Assembly (NCBI GenBank): GCA_937901895.1
Contig: CALGTD010000080.1
Span: 1-21,858, forward strand
Direction of reading: 5' to 3'
Length of the DNA: 21,858 nt
DNA from: an uncultured Spartobacteria bacterium
Lineage (GTDB): Bacteria > Verrucomicrobiota > Verrucomicrobiia > Chthoniobacterales > JAATET01
Position 1 is the stretch's first letter, and the number at the start of each line of letters is the position of its first letter. The translations under genes were made by a program, and so were the position numbers. This document shows, piece by piece, positions 6,641 through 14,191 of the stretch. Below the pieces are notes generated by a model. The model was not told where the DNA came from. It saw nothing but the letters and a program-made list of their open reading frames with translations, and searched no databases.

Positions 6641-6811
6641 ATGAAACTCGTGTTCATCATCTTCTTGGCCGGTGCACTTGTTGGCTGCGACGACCGCCCG
6701 GCGGGAACCCCCGGAGCGGAGCCCCGCGGAACGATCGGCACGGACGTCGTGCACCCGACAGACAATCCGCCGGATCCGACTCCTCCGCCTTCCACGCCGT
6801 TGCCCGAATGA
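6641..6811 (+). CDS. Small predicted lipoprotein (56 residues), paralogue of the divergent one
   Basis: From ATG 6641 the frame reads MKLVFIIFLAGALVGCDDRP: a signal peptide with lipobox LVGC (Cys 16), followed by about 40 residues without hydrophobic stretches, rich in Pro, Thr, Gly and Asp and ending PPDPTPPPSTPLPE. Same length in codons as the divergent gene at 6310-6480 and a similar tail after CD(D)R, suggesting an old inverted duplication. The frame is open further left (to 6536), but only the ATG at 6641 gives a signal peptide. No strong ribosome-binding site is visible; a hairpin lies just upstream. Aspartate at position +2 after Cys would keep it in the inner membrane under the E. coli Lol rule, which may not hold in this phylum. 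Confidence 0.65.
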   Translation: MKLVFIIFLAGALVGCDDRPAGTPGAEPRGTIGTDVVHPTDNPPDPTPPPSTPLPE

Positions 6812-7189
6812 TCGGAATCGCTGTCGCCACAGCCACGGCGATACGGGCCCGATGCCGGGTGCGAAATGGTTCCACTGACCGGCTCAGCGTAGCTCCGGGC
6901 CTTCGAGGTGATCCGCGCCGTTTAAGGACGACGGGATAGTCGCCTGCCGAAAGCGCCATCATTGCAAGCGTGGCCCGCAGGCTCGGGCGTCCGATCCCGG
7001 CATCCTGGGAATTGGCGGAGAGAACGTAGCCCATCAACAGCGCCGACCGACCAGTCGAGGCGCAACCCAAGGGGTAAAGCGCTAGGCGATAAAAGGTGTG
7101 TTCCTCGGCTGAGTGAAAATCGACAATAAACGGGGTTCGGGGTCGGGTTTTTCTATTAAGCGGCGAAAGTTTGGACTAAAAGCGCGCGC
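6812..7189. other. Gene-free stretch before the PEP-CTERM gene
   Basis: About 380 bases without a supported gene. A minus-strand frame crossing it (GYVLSANSQDAGIGRPSLRA and on) has no family I recognise and runs through the plus-strand lipoprotein gene, so I leave it out. The last ~110 bases are A/T-richer (GATAAAAGG, GACAATAAACGG, TCTATTAAGC) and should hold the promoter of the large downstream gene, but no pair of -35/-10 boxes stands out. Confidence 0.4.
6822..6843 (+). terminator. Possible terminator hairpin after the lipoprotein gene
   Basis: TGTCGCC (6822-6828) pairs with GGCGATA (6837-6843), one G-U pair, loop of 8 bases, 10 bases after the lipoprotein stop. No U-tract follows. Confidence 0.3.
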
Positions 7190-7219
7190 TTGCACCACTC
7201 GCTCCTCCCCTTCCACTCG

Positions 7220-10200
7220 ATGAGCTCAACTTTTAACCGGTTACTTGAGAAGTGGATGCAGTCGACCGGTGGAGGAGGTCGAGTCTTTCGGGATTCGGTT
7301 TTTCCCAAGTGCGCGCTGACGGCGCTGCTTTTCAGCATCGGAGGGGGTTCCGCTTCGGCTGTGGAGATCATTGGCGGAAATCCCGGCACTTATGAAACGA
7401 AGGACGTTCCTGGGACCTGGAATTCCGGGGACTTGATCATCGGGAATTTCGGATGGGGGAATCTGGTTATTGGACCCAGTGGATATGTGGATAGCTACCA
7501 GGTTTTTCTGGGGCAGGCTGCCGGTTCCCGGGGAACGGCCAGGATCTTGGGCACCTGGTGGACGTATCCTTTTGCGATGTATGTGGGCGTCGGTGGGGAG
7601 GGCACGCTCACGATCGAAGACGGGGGGCATGTGCTGACTTCCGGCGTGGTCTTCGGCCTTGAGGGGTCTGGCTCGGGAACCCTCCTGCTGAATGGAGGGA
7701 CGCTTACCACGGCTTCGATTGCGAAGGGATCGGGCACGGCTTCCCTTCGGTTCAATGGCGGCACGGTTCGGGCCGGTCAGGATCGCAGTAACTTTTTTGC
7801 GAACTTCGCGGCGGGTGATGTGACCCTGGCCGCTGGCGGGCTCAAGCTGGATACCAATGGCTACACGGTTGGGATCAACACGCCGCTCTCGGGAGAGGGC
7901 GGGCTGACCAAACTGAACTCCGGCACCCTTAGTCTCTCCGGGAACAGCAGTTATGAGGGAATGACCTCGGTTCGCGGCGGCGCGCTCGAGGTGTGGGGCT
8001 CGATTACCAGCGCGGGGAGTATGGTGGTGGGGCAGGAAAGCGGAGATGCGGGCCTGTTGGGCATCCCGCTGGGAGGGACCGTCTCCAATCCCGTGGGGTA
8101 TCTGGGATATGACTTGGATTCCTCCGGGAGCGCCACCGTCAATGGCGTTTGGGAAAATGCCGGCGCGCTCCATGTTGGTTACAAGGGCAGTGGCCTGTTG
8201 AACATCTCGTTGCGAGGGATCGTCTCCAATGCCACGGGATATCTGGGATATGACTCGGGTTCCTACGGGATCGCCAACGTCAGCGGCGTCTGGGAAAATG
8301 CGGACGCCCTCCACATCGGTTACCAGGGCAGCGGCTTGTTGAATATCGAGCCGGGCGGGCAGGTCTTCAGCACGGCGGCCAATCTGGGGACGTGGTCGGG
8401 TTCCAGCGGAACGGTGAACGTATCCGGCACGTGGACGATTTCCGGTGACCTGACGTTTGGTGTTTCCGGCTGGCGCAATACGGATCACGGCGACGTTCGC
8501 GATAGTGGCACCGCGATCCTCAACATCGAAAACGGAGGGCACGTAAGCGCCGCGGAGACGGTCCTGCTGGACGGTGAGGGAAGCCTGAACCTGGGTGGCA
8601 TCCTGACGACCGGCGGCATTGCCAGGACTACGACCGGCGGCAATTGGAGTGTGAAGCTGGATGGAGGCACGTTGCAGGCCACCCGTGACAACAACGAGTT
8701 TTTTTCCGGCGCCTGGGGGAGTCTGACACTCACGGAGAAAGGGTTTACGTTCGACACGAACGGCCATGCCATTGGCCTGTCGTCGCTTTCCGGATTGGGG
8801 AGACTCGCGAAAGCGGGGGCCGGTGACTTGACCTTGTCGAACACGAATACCTACCTGGGCGGGACGGCAGTTTACGAAGGCACGCTGATCGCCCGCCCGG
8901 ACAGCACGATTTCCCACCCTGCCGGGGACATGGTGGTTGGCCAGTTTTCGGGCGGCGAGGGGACGCTGCAGATCGCGCAGATGGCGAATCTCTACGGCGA
9001 CTTCTACGAATCGGGGGCCGTCGTCACCAATCGAAATGGATATCTCGGCATCAATGCGGGGTCGGTCGGCAACGCGATCGTGGGGGGCACATGGACGAAC
9101 CTGGGCAACTTGTATGTGGGATATTGGGGCACCGGCACGCTGGAGATCGAGGAATCCAAACCTCTTGCGCATCTCACCGCGCCCGCCGGCAGGGTCGTGG
9201 ACGAAGAAGCGTATCTGGGATTTCAGGCCGGCGGAAACGGCACGGCCACCGTCCGCGGCATCTGGGAGAACTCCGAGGCTCTGTATGTGGGATACCTCGG
9301 AACCGGCATTTTGAATGTTGAGCCATCCGGCTTCGTTTCTTCGCCAAATGGGTATCTGGGATTGGGCGCTGGCTCCGTCGGAACGGCCACGGTGAGGGGC
9401 GTCTGGACACTTTCCGAGGATCTGGTGCTCGGGGGATCGGGCAGCGGCACGTTGAACATTGCAGGCGGTGCGACGGTGAATGCCGCCGCACTCGCCGCCC
9501 TGCTGCTGGGCGAGGCGATGACGTGGCGCAAGGGTGCCGGCCTCGCGCTCGGCGTGGAAAGCGGCGGTGTCGGCGCCTTGAATCTCGGCAGCGGAGCGAC
9601 GCTGGTGACCGGCGGGCTCGTCAAGGGGAACGGGGCGGCGTCCGTGACGTTTTCCGGAGGTTTGGTGCGGGCAACCGGGGATAACAACGATTTCTTTTCC
9701 AACTTCGCCGCCGGGGACCTGAGGAGCACGGGGGGCCTCAGATTCGACACCAACGGCTATGATGTCGGCATTTCCTCGCCGATCTCCGGACCCAGCTGGA
9801 TCGAGAAAAATGGGGGCGGCACGCTTACGCTGTCTGGCGATCACGGCTTCTCGGGTGCGGGTGTTCCCGCCGGCACCCTTGCCGTGATGGGCTCGATGAA
9901 CGGCAATATTTGGGTCGGCGGCGCGCGGCAGAATAATGCCACGTTGATCGTGGGCCCCGAGGGGCACATCACAAGCGCTGAATTTGTCGACTCCTCGAGC
10001 AGCATCCATGGCAAAATCATCGTCCAGGGCACGTTGGATTTTCTGGCCTCCTCCATCGGCACCTACGGTTCCGCCCATCTGGTCATCGAGAAAGATGGCC
10101 ATGTGATGGGAGCCGGCTCGGGGTTGGGCATCTTTGCCGGCTCGGAGGGAGTTGCCGACGTCCGCGGCACCTGGGAACCGCCAACGGAATTTTCGCAGGC

Positions 10201-11779
10201 CTTCAACATCGGGTATTCCGGCTCCGGCACCTTGAACATCCATCAAGGAGGGGCCGTCCGCTCCAGCTTGACCTATGTCGGGAGGAATGCCGGCTCCTAC
10301 GGTGTGATGAATGTGAATGGCGTGTTTGGATACCCGGAGTTTCCCTATCTCTCCACCCTGTCGATCGGTGACTCCGGGTTTGGCCGCCTGAGCATTGGCT
10401 CCGACGGAAGCGTGCATGACCAGTATGGGTTTGCGGCCGTGCGTCCCGGTTCCTCCGCGGAAGTCTTTGTGAGTGGTCTCTGGGCCAGTAGCGAGACGTC
10501 GATCGGTCTTCAGGGGACGGCGACCCTGCAAATTCTGAGATCCGGGCATGTGTCCAGTTACACCTCCTACGTGGGCAAGTCGCAGGGGGGCGTCGGATAC
10601 GCTCTTGTCTCCGGAACCTGGACCGCGGGATATCTGTCCGTCGGCTATTTGGGAACGGGAACGGTCACCATCTACCAGGGCGGGCTGGTCACGGGATCCG
10701 GTGCATTGGGAGGCGTTTCGGGCGTCCAGGGAACCGCGACCGTGAGAGGAACCTGGAGCGGAGGCACGGTGGAAGTTGGAGTGAGCGGCAGGGGCTTCCT
10801 CCACATCGAAGACGGAGGCGTCGTCGATGTCACCACCCTCCGTATGGCGGCCAACCCGGGAAGCAACGGAATCGCCTACGTGAACAGCGGAGGAACCCTC
10901 CTCACCGCGGGCCTCGTTGCCGGCGAAGGAAACCATGACCTCAACTTCGACGGCGGAACGCTGCGGGCCCGTGCGGACAACGAGAACTTCTTTTCCAACT
11001 TCGGCAACTATGGGGCGTTCATTCTCGGCGGCGGAATGACCTTCGACACGGATGTCTACAACGTCGGCGTTGCCACCGAATTCTGGGGCACCGGGCCCCT
11101 CACCAAGACCGGTTCCGGCGCGCTCACCCTCTCCGGTCCCAACCGCCACGGCGGAGCGATGGTGGTGGACGAAGGTCTGCTGAAGGTTAATGGCACCCTC
11201 AACTCGAGCTCGATCACGGTCAACGCCGGCGGCGTGCTGGGCGGGGACGGATCGGTGAGGGACGTCATTCTCCAGGCGGAGGGGATTGTCTCGCCCGGCG
11301 ATGGTATTGGCACCCTGAGCACCGGCAACCAGACATGGAGCGGTGGCGCGGGCTATGTGTGGGAACTGAATTCCGCCACCGGCACCGCGGGGGCAAACTG
11401 GGATTCGTTGAATATCACCGGCACGCTCACGCTCGACAGCATCACTGCCGGTGCCCCGTTCACCATCACGATCACCTCGCTAGGTGCGGACAACCACGCA
11501 GGCGCGGCGGAGAACTTCAATCCGGCTCAAAGCTACACATGGATCCTGGTCAGCGCCGGTGGCGGGATCAGCGGCTTCAGCGCAGACAAGTTTGCGATCG
11601 ATTCCTCCGCATTCGAGAATGCTCCGAATTCCAATCGCTTCTCGCTCGGCAGCGACGGCACGCACCTCACGCTCACCTACTCCGCCGTTCCCGAGCCCTC
11701 GACATGGGCGATTGCGATCACCGCTCTGCTGGGAGGCCTCGCCCTCCGGCGCCGCTACAGTTTGCGAAGGAACTCGTAG
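7220..11779 (+). CDS. Giant secreted repeat protein with autotransporter-associated repeats and PEP-CTERM sorting signal
   Basis: A 1519-residue surface or matrix protein. It begins with a Sec signal peptide (K30 then CALTALLFSIGGGSASA, cleavage near residue 47). The body is beta-helix-like: many 40-47-residue units of the T5SS/PEP-CTERM-associated type (YLG..SGS..TV.GVW....L.IGY.GSGTLNI..GG.V) and four autotransporter-associated beta-strand units (PATR; LTK.GSGTLTLSG...Y.G.T.V..GTL) near residues 227, 527, 859 and 1292. Each PATR unit is preceded by the same ~50-residue cassette (GGTL.A..DNN.FFSNF...FDTNGY.VGI). The end is a PEP-CTERM tail: VPEPSTW at 1490, a hydrophobic span, then RRRYSLRR, the signal cut by an exosortase. 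There is no C-terminal beta-barrel, so it is not a true autotransporter. ATG 7220 is one choice; ATG 7256 gives a more usual signal peptide, and TTG 7190 is also in frame. None has a good ribosome-binding site. Substrate or partner unknown. Confidence 0.88.
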   Translation: MSSTFNRLLEKWMQSTGGGGRVFRDSVFPKCALTALLFSIGGGSASAVEIIGGNPGTYETKDVPGTWNSGDLIIGNFGWGNLVIGPSGYVDSYQVFLGQAAGSRGTARILGTWWTYPFAMYVGVGGEGTLTIEDGGHVLTSGVVFGLEGSGSGTLLLNGGTLTTASIAKGSGTASLRFNGGTVRAGQDRSNFFANFAAGDVTLAAGGLKLDTNGYTVGINTPLSGEGGLTKLNSGTLSLSGNSSYEGMTSVRGGALEVWGSITSAGSMVVGQESGDAGLLGIPLGGTVSNPVGYLGYDLDSSGSATVNGVWENAGALHVGYKGSGLLNISLRGIVSNATGYLGYDSGSYGIANVSGVWENADALHIGYQGSGLLNIEPGGQVFSTAANLGTWSGSSGTVNVSGTWTISGDLTFGVSGWRNTDHGDVRDSGTAILNIENGGHVSAAETVLLDGEGSLNLGGILTTGGIARTTTGGNWSVKLDGGTLQATRDNNEFFSGAWGSLTLTEKGFTFDTNGHAIGLSSLSGLGRLAKAGAGDLTLSNTNTYLGGTAVYEGTLIARPDSTISHPAGDMVVGQFSGGEGTLQIAQMANLYGDFYESGAVVTNRNGYLGINAGSVGNAIVGGTWTNLGNLYVGYWGTGTLEIEESKPLAHLTAPAGRVVDEEAYLGFQAGGNGTATVRGIWENSEALYVGYLGTGILNVEPSGFVSSPNGYLGLGAGSVGTATVRGVWTLSEDLVLGGSGSGTLNIAGGATVNAAALAALLLGEAMTWRKGAGLALGVESGGVGALNLGSGATLVTGGLVKGNGAASVTFSGGLVRATGDNNDFFSNFAAGDLRSTGGLRFDTNGYDVGISSPISGPSWIEKNGGGTLTLSGDHGFSGAGVPAGTLAVMGSMNGNIWVGGARQNNATLIVGPEGHITSAEFVDSSSSIHGKIIVQGTLDFLASSIGTYGSAHLVIEKDGHVMGAGSGLGIFAGSEGVADVRGTWEPPTEFSQAFNIGYSGSGTLNIHQGGAVRSSLTYVGRNAGSYGVMNVNGVFGYPEFPYLSTLSIGDSGFGRLSIGSDGSVHDQYGFAAVRPGSSAEVFVSGLWASSETSIGLQGTATLQILRSGHVSSYTSYVGKSQGGVGYALVSGTWTAGYLSVGYLGTGTVTIYQGGLVTGSGALGGVSGVQGTATVRGTWSGGTVEVGVSGRGFLHIEDGGVVDVTTLRMAANPGSNGIAYVNSGGTLLTAGLVAGEGNHDLNFDGGTLRARADNENFFSNFGNYGAFILGGGMTFDTDVYNVGVATEFWGTGPLTKTGSGALTLSGPNRHGGAMVVDEGLLKVNGTLNSSSITVNAGGVLGGDGSVRDVILQAEGIVSPGDGIGTLSTGNQTWSGGAGYVWELNSATGTAGANWDSLNITGTLTLDSITAGAPFTITITSLGADNHAGAAENFNPAQSYTWILVSAGGGISGFSADKFAIDSSAFENAPNSNRFSLGSDGTHLTLTYSAVPEPSTWAIAITALLGGLALRRRYSLRRNS
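7898..11197 (+). repeat. Four dispersed PATR units (autotransporter-associated beta-strand repeat) within the PEP-CTERM gene
   Basis: In-frame copies at 7898-8002, 8798-8905, 9794-9895 and 11093-11197, each about 35 residues (GGLTKLNSGTLSLSG, GRLAKAGAGDLTLSN, SWIEKNGGGTLTLSG, GPLTKTGSGALTLSG). Spacing is about 300, 332 and 433 residues. Each closes a larger module whose preceding cassette contains DNN/DNE-FFSNF and FDTNGY-like motifs, so the protein grew by duplication of whole modules. Confidence 0.8.
8081..8362 (+). repeat. 141-bp tandem repeat inside the PEP-CTERM gene (two close copies)
   Basis: Units 8081-8221 and 8222-8362, both beginning GTCTCCAAT, encode two 47-residue copies sharing YLGYD, VWENA, ALH(V/I)GY and GSGLLNI. 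They are alike at the DNA level too (for example GTCTCCAAT and TATCTGGGATATGACT in both), more so than other units in the gene, so this duplication is recent. A third, more diverged unit starts at 8363. Confidence 0.8.
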
Positions 11780-11841
11780 AGCCGGCCCGAAGCACGCCCG
11801 AACGCTCCAGCACCGCATCATTCTGACCGGTGACAAAAGAG

Positions 11842-11912
11842 AGCGGGTGAAGGGAATCGAACCCTCGTATGCAGCTTGGAAGGCTGCCGTTCTACCATTG
11901 AACTACACCCGC
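11842..11912 (-). tRNA. tRNA-Gly (anticodon TCC)
   Basis: On the minus strand the 71 bases fold as a full cloverleaf: acceptor GCGGGTG/CACCCGC, D arm GTTC-AATGGTA-GAAC, anticodon arm GCAGC-CTTCCAA-GCTGC, and T arm GAGGG-TTCGATT-CCCTT with one G-U pair. The anticodon TCC (plus-strand 11878-11880) reads GGA and, by wobble, GGG glycine codons. Position 73 is T, and CCA is not encoded, so it must be added enzymatically. It is the next gene downstream of the two unknown minus-strand genes but probably has its own promoter. Confidence 0.96.
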
Positions 11913-11926
11913 GGCGGGACTCGATA

Positions 11927-11954
11927 TTCCTAACAGATTCCGCCAGTCCGTCAA
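11927..11954 (-). promoter_or_regulatory. Probable tRNA-Gly promoter
   Basis: On the minus strand TTGACG (11954-11949) is a five-of-six match to the -35 consensus, followed after 16 bases by TAGGAA (11932-11927), a weak -10. The predicted start would lie about 8 bases before the tRNA 5' end. The -35 overlaps a small hairpin (CCGTCATTGACGG) lying 22 bases beyond the stop of the upstream gene. Confidence 0.4.
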
Positions 11955-11982
11955 TGACGGCCTGTTGCCCGGTCGGAGCGGG

Positions 11983-12246
11983 TCAGGAGTCGGCTAGAGC
12001 GGATGCGGCTTCCTTCCGAAACATGGTTAGAAGTTCCTCGAGCCTGTCCATCGGGGAACCGGCCTTCACCCGCACTTCGATGAGGCTGTCCGACTCCACG
12101 CCGACCGGGCGGGGCTCCTCTGCGATGGAGAGCCCGTTCGCCTCGAGGCGTGCGATCAGCGACGCGCACAGCGTCCGGGGCACGTGAAAGCTGGGCGTCG
12201 AAATTTCGTGGGTCGGCGGAATCAAAACGATGTCTTCGCAGTGCAT
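11983..12246 (-). CDS. Hypothetical protein (87 residues)
   Basis: An 87-residue cytoplasmic-looking protein beginning MHCEDIVLIPPTHEISTPSF. I do not recognise a family. It has no signal peptide, membrane span or clear catalytic motif. The middle (LCASLIARLEANGLSI) looks like an amphipathic helix, followed by a strand-like SDSLIEVRVKAG and a helical end (PMDRLEELLTMFRKEAASAL), so a small alpha/beta fold is likely. It starts 9 bases after the stop of the upstream 154-residue gene on the same strand, so the two form an operon. Ordinary codon use and a balanced residue composition support its being real; no good Shine-Dalgarno site is seen. Confidence 0.65.
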   Translation of the reverse strand: MHCEDIVLIPPTHEISTPSFHVPRTLCASLIARLEANGLSIAEEPRPVGVESDSLIEVRVKAGSPMDRLEELLTMFRKEAASALADS

Positions 12247-12255
12247 GGCGTGGTC

Positions 12256-12720
12256 TCAGATTTGTGCACGAGCTGCAGGATCACGGCTCGAGACGGGGTT
12301 CTGGAGGTTGATGGGTGTGGCAAATCGCGCAGCGGGAAAATCCTCGACCGCGCACTTCCAGTCGTGCACGTCAGGGGTCCCTTCCCTGCAGGCTTCGAGG
12401 TAGCGCTGAACAAGAGCGAGAAAGTCGTCTGTGGCCCGCTGCAGATGGGGTGGGGCGGAATCGCGAAGCTCCCGCAGGCGGGGAAGCCACGGACATGGGT
12501 CGTCGCCGTGCTGCACGAGGGTTCGGACCTGCTCCACGAGGAGCGGGAGATCGTTCCATTCCGTCGGGGCTCCACCGAGATCGACTTCCCGTTGCACGGA
12601 AGTAGATCGGTTCGCGGAATGCGACCGGATGCCGCAGAAACAGCCTCCAGGGAACAACGCAACGGCCTGCCGTTGGAAGGCATCAGCCGTGCCGGGGGAC
12701 GCTTTTCGCGAATTCACCAT
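12256..12720 (-). CDS. Hypothetical protein (154 residues)
   Basis: First gene of a two-gene minus-strand operon. The N-terminal part has a Cys/Gly segment (LFPGGCFCGIRSHSANRS), then a mostly helical, Leu/Arg/Asp-rich centre (LPLLVEQVRTLVQHGDD, LPRLRELRDSAPPHLQRATDDFLALVQRYLEAC) and a tail ending NPVSSRDPAARAQI. I do not recognise a family; the helical centre could bind a protein or nucleic acid, but nothing shows it. ATG 12720 lies only 35 bases from the divergent adenylate cyclase start, so the two promoters overlap or lie inside the genes. A competing frame over the same bases (12222-12683) is Ser/Arg/Pro-rich and looks like a shadow. No ribosome-binding site is visible. Confidence 0.6.
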   Translation of the reverse strand: MVNSRKASPGTADAFQRQAVALFPGGCFCGIRSHSANRSTSVQREVDLGGAPTEWNDLPLLVEQVRTLVQHGDDPCPWLPRLRELRDSAPPHLQRATDDFLALVQRYLEACREGTPDVHDWKCAVEDFPAARFATPINLQNPVSSRDPAARAQI

Positions 12721-12755
12721 CGCGAGGGCGGCGCAGGTTTGTTACACCGCGCGGG

Positions 12756-14186
12756 ATGCGAGTTCGCACCCAGCTTGTCGTTGCGCTTGGCCTGCTCGCA
12801 GGCATGACGGCGGCGCTTGTCGCGGCGGTGTTCTTTTTTGGCGCGAGGGACCTGTTGTTCCGCCAGATTCGCAGCACGGTGCTTTCGGTGGCGGCGACCG
12901 GCGCCGTGAATGGAATCGACATCGACGCCCATGAGCGAATCCGCACGCCGGAGGACGAGTCGGGCGAAGACTACGCGGCGATCCGTGAACGGTTGCGCGA
13001 CATCCGCGAGGCAAACCGGCGCAAGGACATCGATGTGCGTTTTATCTACACGATGCGCCCGACGGAGGACGGAGGCTGGGAGTATGTCGTCGATGCGGAG
13101 GAGGAGGGCGCGGACCACTCGCGCCCGGGAGATCCCGTGGTGTTCGAGGGCGGCGAAGCGTTTGACCTGAACCATTCGAAAGCCGATGACCGCTTCAGTC
13201 ACGACGAGTTTGGAACGTGGCTGAGTGCAGAGGCTCCGTTGAGGAAACCGGACGGGGAGCCCGTGGCCCTGCTTGCGGTGGATGTGGCTGCGCATGATGT
13301 CGTCAACGAGCTGAATGCCCTGCTTTGGCGCGGCCTCGCGGCGGGTGCCATCGCGCTCGCAGCGGCACTTTTCCTCGCCTGGTGGATCGCCCGGTGGTTC
13401 ACGCGGCCCCTTGAGCAGATCTCCGCTGCGCTCGGACGGATTGGAAAGGGTGACCTCGAGACGCGGGTCGAGATCAACCGGACGGACGAGTTTGGCGGTC
13501 TTGCCTCGGCCGTGAACGAAATGGCGGTGACCCTGCGTGAACGCGATGCGCTCAAGCGTGCGCTGGCACGCTACGTGTCACGCGAAGTCGCCGAGGAGGT
13601 CCTGGCGGGTGGAGAGCCGATGCTGAGGGGCGCTCGCAAGGAGGTGACAATCCTCATCGTGGACATTCGCAATTTCACCGCGATGTCGGGTCGGCTGACC
13701 GCGGAGGAAATCGTAACCTTTTTGAACGCCTTCTTCGCGCGGATGATCGATGCAATTTTTGCCAACCGGGGCACGCTCGACAAATTTCTGGGCGACGGCT
13801 GCCTGGCTATTTTCGGCGCGCCGGTGGAGGAGCCGGAGCACCACAGGATGGCCGTGCGTGCCGCAAAGGCGATGCTGGCGGCGACCCGCGAGCTTGGCGT
13901 GGAGTTTCAGGCCCGGCACGGTATTGAACTGCGGATTGGCATCGCACTCCATGCGGGGCAGGCGATCGTGGGCAATGTCGGCTCGGAGGATCGCATCGAA
14001 TACACGGCCATCGGAGATACGGTGAATGTCGCTTCCCGCGTCGAGGCGCTCAACAAGGAGCACGGCACGGAGCTGCTTGTCACCGAGGACGTCGTGCGCG
14101 GAGCGGGGGATGAGTTCGCGTTCCGTGAGGTCGGTGAAGTCGCGCTGCGCGGGGTCTCCACTCCGGTCAAAATTTTCACGCTCTGA
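12756..14186 (+). CDS. Membrane-bound class III adenylate cyclase with extracytoplasmic sensor and HAMP domain
   Basis: A 476-residue receptor cyclase predicted to make cAMP from ATP. Order: membrane span 1 (~residues 6-30, LVVALGLLAGMTAALVAAVFF), an extracytoplasmic region of ~160 residues rich in acidic residues, span 2 (~190-212, GLAAGAIALAAALFLAWW), HAMP linker (~213-270, FTRPLEQISAALGRIGKGDLETRVE..DEFGGL) and the cyclase domain (~295-476). Both metal-binding aspartates are present, D303 (LIVDIRNFTAMSG) and D347 (FLGDG). K343 before it and D421-T422 (IGDTVNVASRVE) are the pattern for adenine, and N424 and R428 are the transition-state residues, so it should be active on ATP. ATG 12756 begins right at the signal anchor. 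The VTT gene starts 5 bases after the stop. The ligand sensed is unknown; no cAMP-binding protein is in the window. Confidence 0.93.
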   Translation: MRVRTQLVVALGLLAGMTAALVAAVFFFGARDLLFRQIRSTVLSVAATGAVNGIDIDAHERIRTPEDESGEDYAAIRERLRDIREANRRKDIDVRFIYTMRPTEDGGWEYVVDAEEEGADHSRPGDPVVFEGGEAFDLNHSKADDRFSHDEFGTWLSAEAPLRKPDGEPVALLAVDVAAHDVVNELNALLWRGLAAGAIALAAALFLAWWIARWFTRPLEQISAALGRIGKGDLETRVEINRTDEFGGLASAVNEMAVTLRERDALKRALARYVSREVAEEVLAGGEPMLRGARKEVTILIVDIRNFTAMSGRLTAEEIVTFLNAFFARMIDAIFANRGTLDKFLGDGCLAIFGAPVEEPEHHRMAVRAAKAMLAATRELGVEFQARHGIELRIGIALHAGQAIVGNVGSEDRIEYTAIGDTVNVASRVEALNKEHGTELLVTEDVVRGAGDEFAFREVGEVALRGVSTPVKIFTL

Positions 14187-14191
14187 CGCCG

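Noticed and set aside
6657..7070. 137-codon minus frame (GYVLSANSQDAGIGRPSLRA) before the PEP-CTERM gene
   Set aside because: Runs antisense through the plus-strand lipoprotein gene and turns Arg/Pro-rich; no recognised family. A decayed remnant cannot be excluded.
5003..7268. Recurring GACCGGT(C) near 5003, 6313 and 7261, considered as a shared regulatory site
   Set aside because: Positions relative to genes differ (hairpin arm, inside a stop region, inside a coding region), so a common role is unlikely.
7241..11149. 1302-codon open frame antisense to the PEP-CTERM gene
   Set aside because: It mirrors the G/C-rich Gly/Thr/Ser repeat coding of the plus strand; no signal peptide, domain or start context, while the plus-strand product has a full secretion and sorting architecture.
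12222..12683. Second minus frame over the 154-residue hypothetical gene
   Set aside because: Ser/Pro/Arg/Thr-rich and without helical pattern; the 12256-12720 frame has a more protein-like composition and sits 9 bases from the next gene.
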